Positions 9,684-19,000 of a DNA stretch of 64,000 nt are shown piece after piece. The notes under the pieces are model-generated. The model saw only the letters and a program-made list of their open reading frames with translations. It was not told where the DNA came from and searched no databases. The position numbers were made by a program, and so were the translations under genes. Within the stretch, counting starts at the first letter, position 1. Each line of letters opens with the position of its first letter. This DNA comes from JBHEBG01 sp046557915 (GTDB lineage Bacteria; Bacteroidota; Bacteroidia; Flavobacteriales; Flavobacteriaceae), in assembly GCF_046557915.1 (NCBI RefSeq), contig NZ_JBHEBG010000001.1:186001-250000 (forward strand), given 5' to 3'.

Positions 9684-12600
9684 AAAAATCATTACATATA
9701 GCGCATGTATGTGCATAGTTCTAAGTTGTAGCAAAAAGGAATCCGTTCTTTTTGAGGAACTTCCCTCAGAAAAATCAGGAATTGACTTTGCCAATACCCT
9801 TTCGGAATCAGATGGCCTAAGCATTCTGGACTACCTTTATTTTTACAACGGCGGTGGAGTGGCCATTGGGGACATCAATAACGATGACCTTCCGGACATC
9901 TATTTTACAGGCAACCAAGTAAAGAACAAATTGTACCTCAACAAAGGAAATCTTGTCTTTGAGGATATCACCGAAAAATCGGGAGTGGCGGGCAGTAGCG
10001 ATTGGAACACGGGAGCGGTTATGGGAGATGTCAACGGGGACGGATTGTTGGATATTTACGTTTCGGCCGTAGTGGGTGTCAATGGTTTTGATGGCCATAA
10101 TGAGCTTTTCATAAATAATGGGGACAGTACTTTTTCGGAGCAGTCCCAAAAGTATGGTTTAGATTATGACAACTATAGTTCCAATGCCGCTTTTTTGGAT
10201 TTTGATCTCGACGGTGATTTGGACATTTATCTATTGAATCATGCCATACACAACGAAACTTCCTTTGGTAAGGCAGAAATACGTAACAATAGAACTTATG
10301 AAAGCGGGGACAAGCTCTTGCGCAACGATGGGGAAATGTTTACTGACGTTAGTGAACAGGCAGGCATCTATGGTGGCACCAATGGTTATGGGTTAGGAAT
10401 TGCAATCTCTGATTTTAATTTGGACGGTTATCCCGATATTTATGTGGGCAACGATTTTCACGAAGATGATTACTACTATCTAAACAATGGAGATGGTACA
10501 TTTACAGAAAGTCTAAAAACGTATTTTGGCCATACAAGTAGATTCTCCATGGGTAACGATGTGGCAGATATAAACCATGATGGTTACCCCGATCTTATTT
10601 CCCTGGATATGCTACCCGATAAAGAAAAGGTATTAAAGGCTTCCGGAGGTAGTGACAATGTGGCGATGTTAAAAATGCGCACAGAAAAGTTGGGGTATCA
10701 TTATCAGTACTCCCGAAATATGCTTCAAATCAATAATGCAGGCCACTCATTTACAGAAACAGCGTTGTTAAGTGGTATCGCAGCAACAGATTGGAGTTGG
10801 AGTGCTCTTTTTAACGACTACGATCAAGATGGGGAACAAGACCTATTTGTGGCCAACGGTATCCCAAAACGACCTAACGATCTGGATTTTATAAATTTCA
10901 CATCCAACGATCAAATAAGAGATAAATTAAACAATACCAAACTGATAGATCAACAAGCTTTGGACCTTATGCCCTCTGGCTACATCCACAATATGATGTT
11001 CAAAGGAACAGGCAATTTGGGATTTGAGGATAAATCTGGCCATTGGATTCTTAAGGACACTATAATATCTACAGGAGCGGCCTATTCCGATTTGGATAAC
11101 GATGGAGATTTGGATATTGTTACGAACAACCTAAACACGAATCCTTCGGTATATATCAATCAAATAAACAACGTAAACAATTATTTAAAATTTAGGTTAA
11201 AATACAAGGATAAGAACCCCTTTGCCATTGGAACAAAAATTACCATATATAACGAGGGTGTTCAACAATCCAAAGAACTATATACTGTTAGGGGGTTTCA
11301 ATCCTCTTCAGAGCCTATTATTCACTTTGGAGTGGGACAAGCAAAGACTATTGATTCAATAACCATTGTCTGGCCCGATCAAAGCCGTGGCATTTTAAGA
11401 AACCAGGCCACCAATCGGCTTTTAGATATCAAATACGAACAGAACAATAACAACCTACCTTTCTCTTCAAAGGACCAAAATAAACTATTCAAGAAAGTAG
11501 AAGGAAATCTTGGGCTCAATTTTAAACATCGCGAAAATGACTATATTGATTTTGATTTCCAAAAGTTAATTCCTTATCAAGTATCAGACCGTGGTCCCGC
11601 AACCGCCATTGGTGATTTAAACAATGATGGTAAAGAAGACCTCTTTTTTGGCGGGTCTTCCAGAATACCTTCTCAAATTTTTACACAACAAGACTCTTCC
11701 TTTACCAGGTTGGAGGCTTCAACACTCTACTCAGAAAAAATCTATGAAGACGTAGGAGCTGTAATCAAAGATTTTGATAAGGATGGCAGCAATGAAATAG
11801 CCATTATTACCGGTGGAGGACAATTTGTGGGAAAAACAAATGCGGTTTTAGATAGGCTATATGCCCTCCATGGAAACGATTTTGCGAAAAAAGATTTTCC
11901 CAAATATTACGCCAATAGTTCTGTAATAAGGTCGCAAGATTACGATGAGGATGGTTATACAGATCTTTTTGTAGGAAGCTTATCCGTTCCTAGGGACTTT
12001 GGAAAAATAGTGCCTTCCTATCTGCTTAAAAACAGTAAAGGAATTTTTGAAATACAGGAAATTGAAGCTTTAAATGACCTTGGAATGGTTACCGATGCCA
12101 TTTTCACCGACTTCGATAACGATGGGTTGCAAGATCTAATTATTGTAGGGGAATGGACCAGCCCTAAACTTTTAAAGAACACTAAGGACAATTTTATCGA
12201 TGTGTCCGAAAAATATCTCTCACAAAAACTAAACGGCCTTTGGCAATCCATTGCACCGTTCGATATAGATAATGATGGAGACCTAGACTATTTGTTGGGA
12301 AATTGGGGCGTTAACTCCAAATTTAAGGCGAGCACAGATTACCCTATGTTAATGTATTATGGTGATTTTGATGCCAACTCGTCTACTGAGACCATTGTGG
12401 CCATTGAAAAGGACGGTAATTATTACCCCATTGCAGGTTTGGACGAGCTGTCGGGCCAATTGATATCACTTACAAAGAAAAAATTTCCAGCCTATAAAGA
12501 TTTTGCAGGTAAAAGTCTCTTTGAAGTGTTCGATAAAAATGTTCTGGCAAAGGGAAAACTTATGGAAATACATGAGTTGGCCTCCGGTTATCTTAAAAAT

Positions 12601-12927
12601 GAAGACGGTAAATTTACGTTCTATCCTTTTTCGCATATCTTACAAGTTGCTCCCATAACTAAATTTTTGATTTCGGATTTCGACGGGGATCATAAAGAAG
12701 AAGCCTTGGTGGCAGGAAACTATTTCGGGGTAATTCCTTATCACGGAAGATTCGATGGTTTTGGCGGGGCTTTGATAAAAGGGGAAGATCAAATACTTTT
12801 GGGGCATCAAATAGGCCTTAACTTTACACAAAAAGCCGTTCGCGACTTAAACATAATCTCTTTAAACAATAAAAACTATCTTTTAGTAACCATAAATAAT
12901 GATGAAGCGGAAATTTATAAATTTTAG
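9676..12927 (+). CDS. FG-GAP/VCBS-repeat lipoprotein with ASPIC/UnbV domain (copy 3)
   Basis: The third tandem paralogue, 1,083 residues from the ATG at 9676. This start gives the lipoprotein signal MIKKIITYSACMCIVLSC and overlaps the end of copy 2 by 8 bp, which argues for translational coupling. It has 14 Ca-loop motifs in the same order, but the last two are eroded (DFDANSSTE, DFDGDHKEE). The ASPIC/UnbV segment is at about residues 504-585 (FAIGTK, RGFQSSSE, TIVWPDQS). The conserved DWSWSALFNDYDQDG and GNWGVNSKFKAS segments match copy 1 more than copy 2. Its end overlaps the start of the haloperoxidase-like gene. Role as for the other copies: an extracellular binding or scaffold protein with unknown partner. 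Confidence 0.93.
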   Translation: MIKKIITYSACMCIVLSCSKKESVLFEELPSEKSGIDFANTLSESDGLSILDYLYFYNGGGVAIGDINNDDLPDIYFTGNQVKNKLYLNKGNLVFEDITEKSGVAGSSDWNTGAVMGDVNGDGLLDIYVSAVVGVNGFDGHNELFINNGDSTFSEQSQKYGLDYDNYSSNAAFLDFDLDGDLDIYLLNHAIHNETSFGKAEIRNNRTYESGDKLLRNDGEMFTDVSEQAGIYGGTNGYGLGIAISDFNLDGYPDIYVGNDFHEDDYYYLNNGDGTFTESLKTYFGHTSRFSMGNDVADINHDGYPDLISLDMLPDKEKVLKASGGSDNVAMLKMRTEKLGYHYQYSRNMLQINNAGHSFTETALLSGIAATDWSWSALFNDYDQDGEQDLFVANGIPKRPNDLDFINFTSNDQIRDKLNNTKLIDQQALDLMPSGYIHNMMFKGTGNLGFEDKSGHWILKDTIISTGAAYSDLDNDGDLDIVTNNLNTNPSVYINQINNVNNYLKFRLKYKDKNPFAIGTKITIYNEGVQQSKELYTVRGFQSSSEPIIHFGVGQAKTIDSITIVWPDQSRGILRNQATNRLLDIKYEQNNNNLPFSSKDQNKLFKKVEGNLGLNFKHRENDYIDFDFQKLIPYQVSDRGPATAIGDLNNDGKEDLFFGGSSRIPSQIFTQQDSSFTRLEASTLYSEKIYEDVGAVIKDFDKDGSNEIAIITGGGQFVGKTNAVLDRLYALHGNDFAKKDFPKYYANSSVIRSQDYDEDGYTDLFVGSLSVPRDFGKIVPSYLLKNSKGIFEIQEIEALNDLGMVTDAIFTDFDNDGLQDLIIVGEWTSPKLLKNTKDNFIDVSEKYLSQKLNGLWQSIAPFDIDNDGDLDYLLGNWGVNSKFKASTDYPMLMYYGDFDANSSTETIVAIEKDGNYYPIAGLDELSGQLISLTKKKFPAYKDFAGKSLFEVFDKNVLAKGKLMEIHELASGYLKNEDGKFTFYPFSHILQVAPITKFLISDFDGDHKEEALVAGNYFGVIPYHGRFDGFGGALIKGEDQILLGHQIGLNFTQKAVRDLNIISLNNKNYLLVTINNDEAEIYKF

Positions 12928-14275
12928 TTCGAAAGCTGCTACTTTAGCATGCTGTATAAGCCTTTTCATAAGTAGTTGCACAAAGGAGGCAGGTACCATT
13001 GTAATTAGTCCGGAACTTTACCATACCTCGGTAGACAAAGTCACGGAAATTATGATCCATGATATTTTTTCCCCTCCGGTGGCCAGCAGAATATTTGCAT
13101 ATCCCAACATTGCGGCCTACGAAATTATAGCTCAGTCTAATCCAAGTTACAGGTCTCTTGCCGGGCAGGTGCATGATCTGAAACCTGTTCCCAAGCTCGA
13201 TTCAACAAAAAACATCAACCCACAATTGGCCGCATTAATAGCCCATATGGATGTGAGCCGAGAACTTATCTTTTCGGAAGATAGAATGAATTTGTTACGA
13301 GATAGTCTATACACTGATTGGAAAAAAGTAAATGATGCCCAATTTGAGGCATCAAAAGCATATGGTCTAGAAGTGGCGGATCATATCAAAGATTGGATGT
13401 CCAAGGACAACTACAATCAAACCAGAACCATGCCTAAATTTACGGTAGTTACCGAAGACGAATCCAGATGGCAACCTACCCCACCGGCTTATATGGACGG
13501 TATAGAACCACATTGGAGTAAAATTAGGCCCTTTACCCTAGATTCTGCCAATCAGTTTAAACCAACAGGACCACCGCCTTTTTCCATGGAAAAAGATTCC
13601 GATTTTTACAAGGAGCTGAAAGAAGTATATGATATCAGCAATGAAATAACCAAAAAAGGTGATGAATCCGAGGAAATCGCTATTGCCCAATTTTGGGATT
13701 GTAATCCGTATGTTTCTACAACAAGGGGGCATTTAATGTTCGCTACCAAAAAAATTACACCAGGGGCGCATTGGATCGGTATTACCAAAATTGCTACTAG
13801 ACTTGGCAAAAGCGATTTTGATCATGTGGTTTTCAGTTATACAAAAACTTCCATCGCCATTGCAGACGCGTTCATTAGTTGTTGGGACGAGAAATATAGA
13901 AGTAACCTTATTCGTCCAGAGACCCTGATTAACCAGCATCTAGATGAAAACTGGAAACCCGTCTTACAGACTCCACCGTTTCCCGAATATACAAGTGGGC
14001 ACAGTGTTGTTTCTGGAGCTGCGGCTACTGCTTTAACAGATATTTTTGGAGAAGACTTTGCCTTTGACGATGATACTGAGGTAGCTTATGGCCTGCCGGT
14101 AAGAAGTTTTAAATCATTTAACCAAGCCGCAGATGAGGCGGCCATTAGCAGAATGTATGGCGGCATACATTACAGATCTGCTGTGGATATTGGTGTAAAA
14201 CAAGGACGTGATCTGGGTAAATTCTTAGTGGGCAAACTCACCATGAGGGATAAATCCAAACCAACTGCCAAATAA
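12899..14275 (+). CDS. Vanadium-dependent haloperoxidase / PAP2-type lipoprotein
   Basis: A 458-residue lipoprotein (SLFISSC lipobox, Cys27) of the PAP2/vanadium-haloperoxidase fold. All three signature blocks are present: KYRSNLIRP (K-x6-RP, K332/R339), TSGHS (366-368) and SRMYGGIH (SR-x5-H, R418/H424). The last His is the residue that binds vanadate in haloperoxidases or is phosphorylated in acid phosphatases. The two activities cannot be separated from these motifs alone. The gene starts inside the 3' end of FG-GAP copy 3 (ATG 12899 or 12902), so the proteins are probably co-made. In Bacteroidota, such proteins commonly sit beside FG-GAP/ASPIC proteins, suggesting a joint surface function. 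Confidence 0.88.
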   Translation: MMKRKFINFSSKAATLACCISLFISSCTKEAGTIVISPELYHTSVDKVTEIMIHDIFSPPVASRIFAYPNIAAYEIIAQSNPSYRSLAGQVHDLKPVPKLDSTKNINPQLAALIAHMDVSRELIFSEDRMNLLRDSLYTDWKKVNDAQFEASKAYGLEVADHIKDWMSKDNYNQTRTMPKFTVVTEDESRWQPTPPAYMDGIEPHWSKIRPFTLDSANQFKPTGPPPFSMEKDSDFYKELKEVYDISNEITKKGDESEEIAIAQFWDCNPYVSTTRGHLMFATKKITPGAHWIGITKIATRLGKSDFDHVVFSYTKTSIAIADAFISCWDEKYRSNLIRPETLINQHLDENWKPVLQTPPFPEYTSGHSVVSGAAATALTDIFGEDFAFDDDTEVAYGLPVRSFKSFNQAADEAAISRMYGGIHYRSAVDIGVKQGRDLGKFLVGKLTMRDKSKPTAK

Positions 14276-14279
14276 TCCT

Positions 14280-15194
14280 ATGGGCAAGGGTAAACGGATT
14301 ATATTGGCCGTAGCCGCCGTGTTGTTAATTAGTGGTTTTTGGTATTTGAATATCAAAGATCATGATTATCGGATTAAACTTACCAAAACAACAGCACCGG
14401 GCACTATATACCAACACATTTCCAAATGGGGGAACGCTCTTGAAAAGGAAGGGGAGTTAACGGTCTTAAAAACAACAGGCCAGCCATTCTCACATTTTGA
14501 GCAAACCCTTAAAATTGGAGATAGTTTAATTCGGATGAATTGGAAATTGGAAAGTATGAACGATTCCGTAACCGAAATAACGATCAAGATTCTGGATTTG
14601 GATCATAGCCTAGCTACAAGGCTTAAAAATTTGTATACGGATCCGCCACTTAAAAATATGTTTTTGTCAAAGGCGACCAACTTTAGTCAAAGTTTGGATT
14701 TTCACTTAAAAAAACATAAAGTTAAGTTTGTTGGGGATGCTTTAATTCCTGAAGCCAACTATGCGTACATCAGTACCGAAAGTTCCCTTTCCAAAAAGGC
14801 TGCTGAAATGATAGATAAGAACGGGATAATACTACCTTGGTTAAAAGAAAAAAACATTAAGGTCTTATCCGAACCCACCGTAAAGGTTACTTCGTGGGAC
14901 ATTGAAAACGATCATATAAGCTTCGATTTTATGTTCCCTATCAATAAGCCGGACTCACTTCCCTTTCATCCAGACATCAAATTCCAAAAATACGGTGGAA
15001 ACAAAGGAATAAAAGCCATTTTCAATGGTAATTATACCATATCGGACAGAGCGTGGTTTACACTCAAGGCCTATGCGGAGAGAAACAATATAGATGTTGA
15101 ATATACGCCGGTGGAGTTTTTCTTCAATAATCCTATGGAAGGAGGCAGTGAACTAAATTGGAAGGCCGAAGTTTATTTACCTATAAAAGAATAA
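14280..15194 (+). CDS. Membrane-anchored SRPBCC plus GyrI-like ligand-binding protein
   Basis: A 304-residue protein beginning with one membrane anchor (residues ~6-24, IILAVAAVLLISGFWYL). The next ~120 residues look like an SRPBCC/START-type pocket domain (WGNALEKEG, FSHFEQTLKIGD..IRMNWKLES). The C-terminal ~150 residues resemble the GyrI-like/AraC-effector-binding fold (a small-molecule binder), ending in EFFFNNPMEGGSELNWKAEVYLPIK. No DNA-binding domain is present, so it is not a transcription factor. It starts 4 bp after the haloperoxidase-like gene and is almost certainly cotranscribed. An inference is that it binds or senses a small hydrophobic compound at the envelope. The domain calls rest on overall sequence character, not on invariant residues. 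Confidence 0.65.
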   Translation: MGKGKRIILAVAAVLLISGFWYLNIKDHDYRIKLTKTTAPGTIYQHISKWGNALEKEGELTVLKTTGQPFSHFEQTLKIGDSLIRMNWKLESMNDSVTEITIKILDLDHSLATRLKNLYTDPPLKNMFLSKATNFSQSLDFHLKKHKVKFVGDALIPEANYAYISTESSLSKKAAEMIDKNGIILPWLKEKNIKVLSEPTVKVTSWDIENDHISFDFMFPINKPDSLPFHPDIKFQKYGGNKGIKAIFNGNYTISDRAWFTLKAYAERNNIDVEYTPVEFFFNNPMEGGSELNWKAEVYLPIKE

Positions 15195-15198
15195 AATA

Positions 15199-16047
15199 AT
15201 GAAATTTTTGAGTCTTTTCTTATTTGGTTTTCTCGTGAGTTGTTCCAACTACGGGCAACTTACATTTGTTGCCAAACTGCCAAAAAAAATAAAGGAGAGC
15301 TCTGGTATTACAAGTCTAACCGATAAATCAGTTTGGATCATAGAAGATAACGGAAACCACGATAAAATTTTCGAGGTTGATTTAAACGGGAAGATCCTAA
15401 AAGAGTTGAAGGTAAAAGGAGCCAAAAATAGGGACTGGGAAGATTTAACAAAGGACGACAAAGGGAATGTCTATATCGCCGATACGGGTAACAATGCCAA
15501 TAAACGCGACGATTTGGTGATATATAAGATCCCAAATCCTGAACTCGAAAAGGGAGACAAGATCCGTGCAGAAGAAATAAGGTTCAATTACCCGGAACAA
15601 AAGAGGTTCCCTCCAAAAAAAGATAGTTTGTTTTTTGATTCGGAGGCCTTATTTTACTTTAAGGACAAGCTGTACATTATTACAAAGAATAGGGCAACAC
15701 CTTTTACAGGAAAAGCCTTGGTCTATAAGTTACCTTCCAAAAAGGGAACCTACAATGCAACATACATCGGTAGTTTTACACCTTGCACAACCAATAAAAT
15801 CTGTAGGGTAACCGCAGCGGATGTTTCCCCAGATGGTAAGAAAATTGCCTTGTTGGGATATGGTAAGCTTTGGGTCTTTACCGATTTTGAAATGGAAAAT
15901 TTCACTACAGGTAAAATGGAAACCATAGACTTGGGTGCCACAACACAGCTAGAGTCGCTCTGCTTTAAAAATAACAACACCCTATATCTAGCAGATGAAC
16001 AAAGTGCCCATACCGGGCGAAACCTCTATACCTATACCCTGGATTGA
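15199..16047 (+). CDS. Predicted beta-propeller lipoprotein
   Basis: A 282-residue protein with a short lipoprotein-like signal (FGFLVSC, Cys15). The mature part has repeated strand patterns typical of NHL/SMP-30/SdiA-regulated-type propellers: SVWIIEDNGNHDKIFEVD, GNVYIADTGNN, LYIITKNRA, NTLYLADEQ. The acidic and aromatic residues after each strand would line a propeller face. No catalytic set can be assigned. It is the last gene of the six-gene operon, 4 bp after the GyrI-like gene. Its stop codon abuts the stop codon of the convergent phosphoesterase gene with no intergenic base and no visible terminator. Confidence 0.6.
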   Translation: MKFLSLFLFGFLVSCSNYGQLTFVAKLPKKIKESSGITSLTDKSVWIIEDNGNHDKIFEVDLNGKILKELKVKGAKNRDWEDLTKDDKGNVYIADTGNNANKRDDLVIYKIPNPELEKGDKIRAEEIRFNYPEQKRFPPKKDSLFFDSEALFYFKDKLYIITKNRATPFTGKALVYKLPSKKGTYNATYIGSFTPCTTNKICRVTAADVSPDGKKIALLGYGKLWVFTDFEMENFTTGKMETIDLGATTQLESLCFKNNNTLYLADEQSAHTGRNLYTYTLD

Positions 16048-19000
16048 TTAGAACCCGAACCCAAGCCCGAAGGTAAAGCGTAAACCATCATCACTGGAAA
16101 ACAGTGCTAAATTTACCGAGGTTATATCTACGATATTCAGGAAAAAGCCGCCGCCAATAGACGTATGCCATTGATCGGAATCATCATCTCCCGGAAACCA
16201 GACCCTGCCATAATCGAAGCCTGCAAACAACCCTGTAGACAACGGTAAAAAGCCAGCTTTCAGTTTGCTCAGACTTAGTCTTAAATCTGTATTTTGATAG
16301 AATGACGTTTTCCCCGTAAAACGTTGGTTTCTAAATCCTCGAAGCCCATCAAACCCTCCAATACTGGCACCCTGATAAAATTCGTAATCGTCCCCAATAT
16401 TAAAATGTGCCTTGCCTTTTGTTGCCAAAACCAACTGTCCGCTAGGCACCAGTTTATAGTCAAAAGCAAGGCTCGGAATAATAAAGCCATAACTTTGGCC
16501 GCTATTTTCTGTGCTGGTTTTGTAGCCTACATGCAACGAAGTGGCCATCCCCAACGTGGGAAAAGCATCGCTATCGGAATTGGCATAACTGTATTCAGCA
16601 TCTACACCAAAAAAATTGTTTTCGGTTTCTTCGCCATTCTGCTGAAAAAATGTGTTTATAAATCTGCCATCTGTTTCCTCTACCTCTATACTTTCATAAG
16701 AAACTCCTGTTCTTACTTTGGAACCAAAATCGCCCCGCCATACCAAAGAGGGAGCAAACCTGAATGTCTCTAACTTAACTCTGTTAAAATCCAAATCCAG
16801 ATCATCATCCATATTTTCGGATCCGTTTCCAAAACCGAAGAAGTTGATACTAAAGTTTGGGCTGGTAAATTTGGCCGAAAGTTCTAGATTGGCCTTACCC
16901 ACAACGTTTGCAAATTCTCCTGTATATCCTAAATCAAAACCACTAGTGGCAAAATAAAAAGAAGCATTAAACGTATGTTGGCTTGTAAACGGGTTTTGCT
17001 CAAAACCGTTATAGGTGTACGTATCCGAAATACCTATTCTAAGACCATCATCTGGGTTAGCGCCTATGGTAGGTATAATCTGATTGCTACTGTTCTTAAT
17101 TAAAATAGGCCTATAGGTATTGGTTTCGTAGTCATTCGTAAGTCGTTTCCTTGCTCCTTTTACACTTTTAAAGGTATTCTTCTTGGCTTTATTATCATAA
17201 ATATAAACTCCCTTACTATTTTCTACATCATAAATATCGTTGTTCTGGCCTCCTACGATCCTAATTTTAGGTGTTCCATTTTTAACTCCCCTTACCTCAA
17301 AATAATCATCATCATCCAAGCCATATATCCAAACTTCCTTGGTAACCGATCTGTCATATATCTTCTTAAAAAACTGATCCCCTTTTTTTCCATTTTTGAT
17401 ACGATATCCTGTCACTTCTACTTTTCCATCAGGCATTCCGGTAACGGTAAAATGATCATCCTTGTCCGTCCCGGCCACTACGGAAAATTTGTTTATGATT
17501 CCGTAATACTCGCGCGCGGTTTCTACCAAGGTATTCTTTCTTGCCAGTAATACGCGCTTTATCCTTGCCATGGCCCCTGCGTCCCTTACCTCCACTGGAA
17601 AGGACAACAATGCTTTATCAATAATCTCAGGAGTTATATTTGTTTGTAAAAACGTAGCTTGTTCTTCCCAAACATCTAGATTGGTCTCTGGGAGCAGCGC
17701 CATATCCAGTGCAAAAGTCATTGGGGATGAGGTAAATCCTTTTACACTTCTAATTTCTTCGTTAAATCCCTCAAAAATTCCTAAAGATGGCACCAATTTG
17801 GTAGCCAATTTCATAAGTGCGCCATCCCCCATTAGTGAAAATGCTTGATCTCTATCTCTTGGTATTGGCCTGTACAACATATCTCCAGTCTTGTCATCCT
17901 TAAACTCTGCCCATCGCCATTGGTCCACGTGCCTATCCCAGTCGCCTATTAACATATCAAATAGTCGCGCTTTTACATAGGCCGTCTTATCTACACTATA
18001 TTTTTCATCTTTACGCAATTTTTTCAGTAGATCGTCCGTACTTTCCAGTTTGTTTGCATATCCAAAACTTGCTTGATCACCATGTCCGTCCGTAGTGCGC
18101 TCCTCTATCATATAGAGTTCGTCACCAAACTCATCATCGAAACCCGTCAAGGCTTTCTGCTTAGGGACGTAGTACATCACCGGATTGGTATGGTATATCC
18201 CTGCGGCCTCGGACAGTGTGCCTATGGCAAAAGGGGCATATGGGTGCGCCCCGGTGTAGAAATCCAAAAGTAGCTCCTCCACATAACTGTCTTCAAATCG
18301 TCCTAATACGTATTTGTCCTTAAAGGCAATAGCCTGCAAATACACCTCTGCACTTTTGCGCAGGGCACGCATCACATATTCTTTGCCTTCCTTGGTTTCT
18401 AAACGAAGTGATTTGGACTGATGGCCACCTCCTTTACGAGTAACTTTAAGACCGCCGAACAAGGTATCCAAATCCACTGTAGGCGCGGACACTTGCTTAG
18501 CATAGACATCACGATAGCGTTCTCCCCAAATGGATTTGAAAAAGTTGCTTTTTTCAATTTCCTGGGTGCTATAAATAGAGCTTTTTACTTCAGCAGGAAA
18601 GGTTTTGGGGTATTCTTTTACAGCATCTTTTCTTTCTGGAGGTAGTACTTCGGAGGTAAATAGAAATTCTTCATTACCATCTTGCATTACCCCATAATAT
18701 CTAACTCTGGAAGATCCGTCTTTATACACCTCCATGGTGGCATATCCCATTTTCCCAGTAGAAAATTTACTCCCATTCAATAAGCGTGTAGCGCCTTTTT
18801 TAGCCCCAGAACCGCTTACTATCTGTGGTGTGTTCTCTTCAACGATATATTGCAAGCTATGCTCATGGCCAGACGCAAATACTACTTTTTCCGAGTACTG
18901 AGCCAAGGTTACTATACGCTTGCGAAGCTCTGTGTACCTTTTGTTCAGCACATCTGTTGTAGAAGCTCCCGTAGTTCTTCTCAATACGTTCACAAAACTG

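Noticed and set aside
2972..12927. Repeated GATAACGATGG-like DNA suggesting a repeat array
   Set aside because: The repetition is explained by coding for DxDxDG calcium loops at irregular spacing; not CRISPR or satellite DNA.
14280..15194. Transcription-factor call for the GyrI-like protein
   Set aside because: No DNA-binding domain; the N-terminus is a membrane anchor.
16324..16773. 149-residue reading frame opposite the Omp85 barrel region
   Set aside because: Antisense shadow with no signal, motif or start context.
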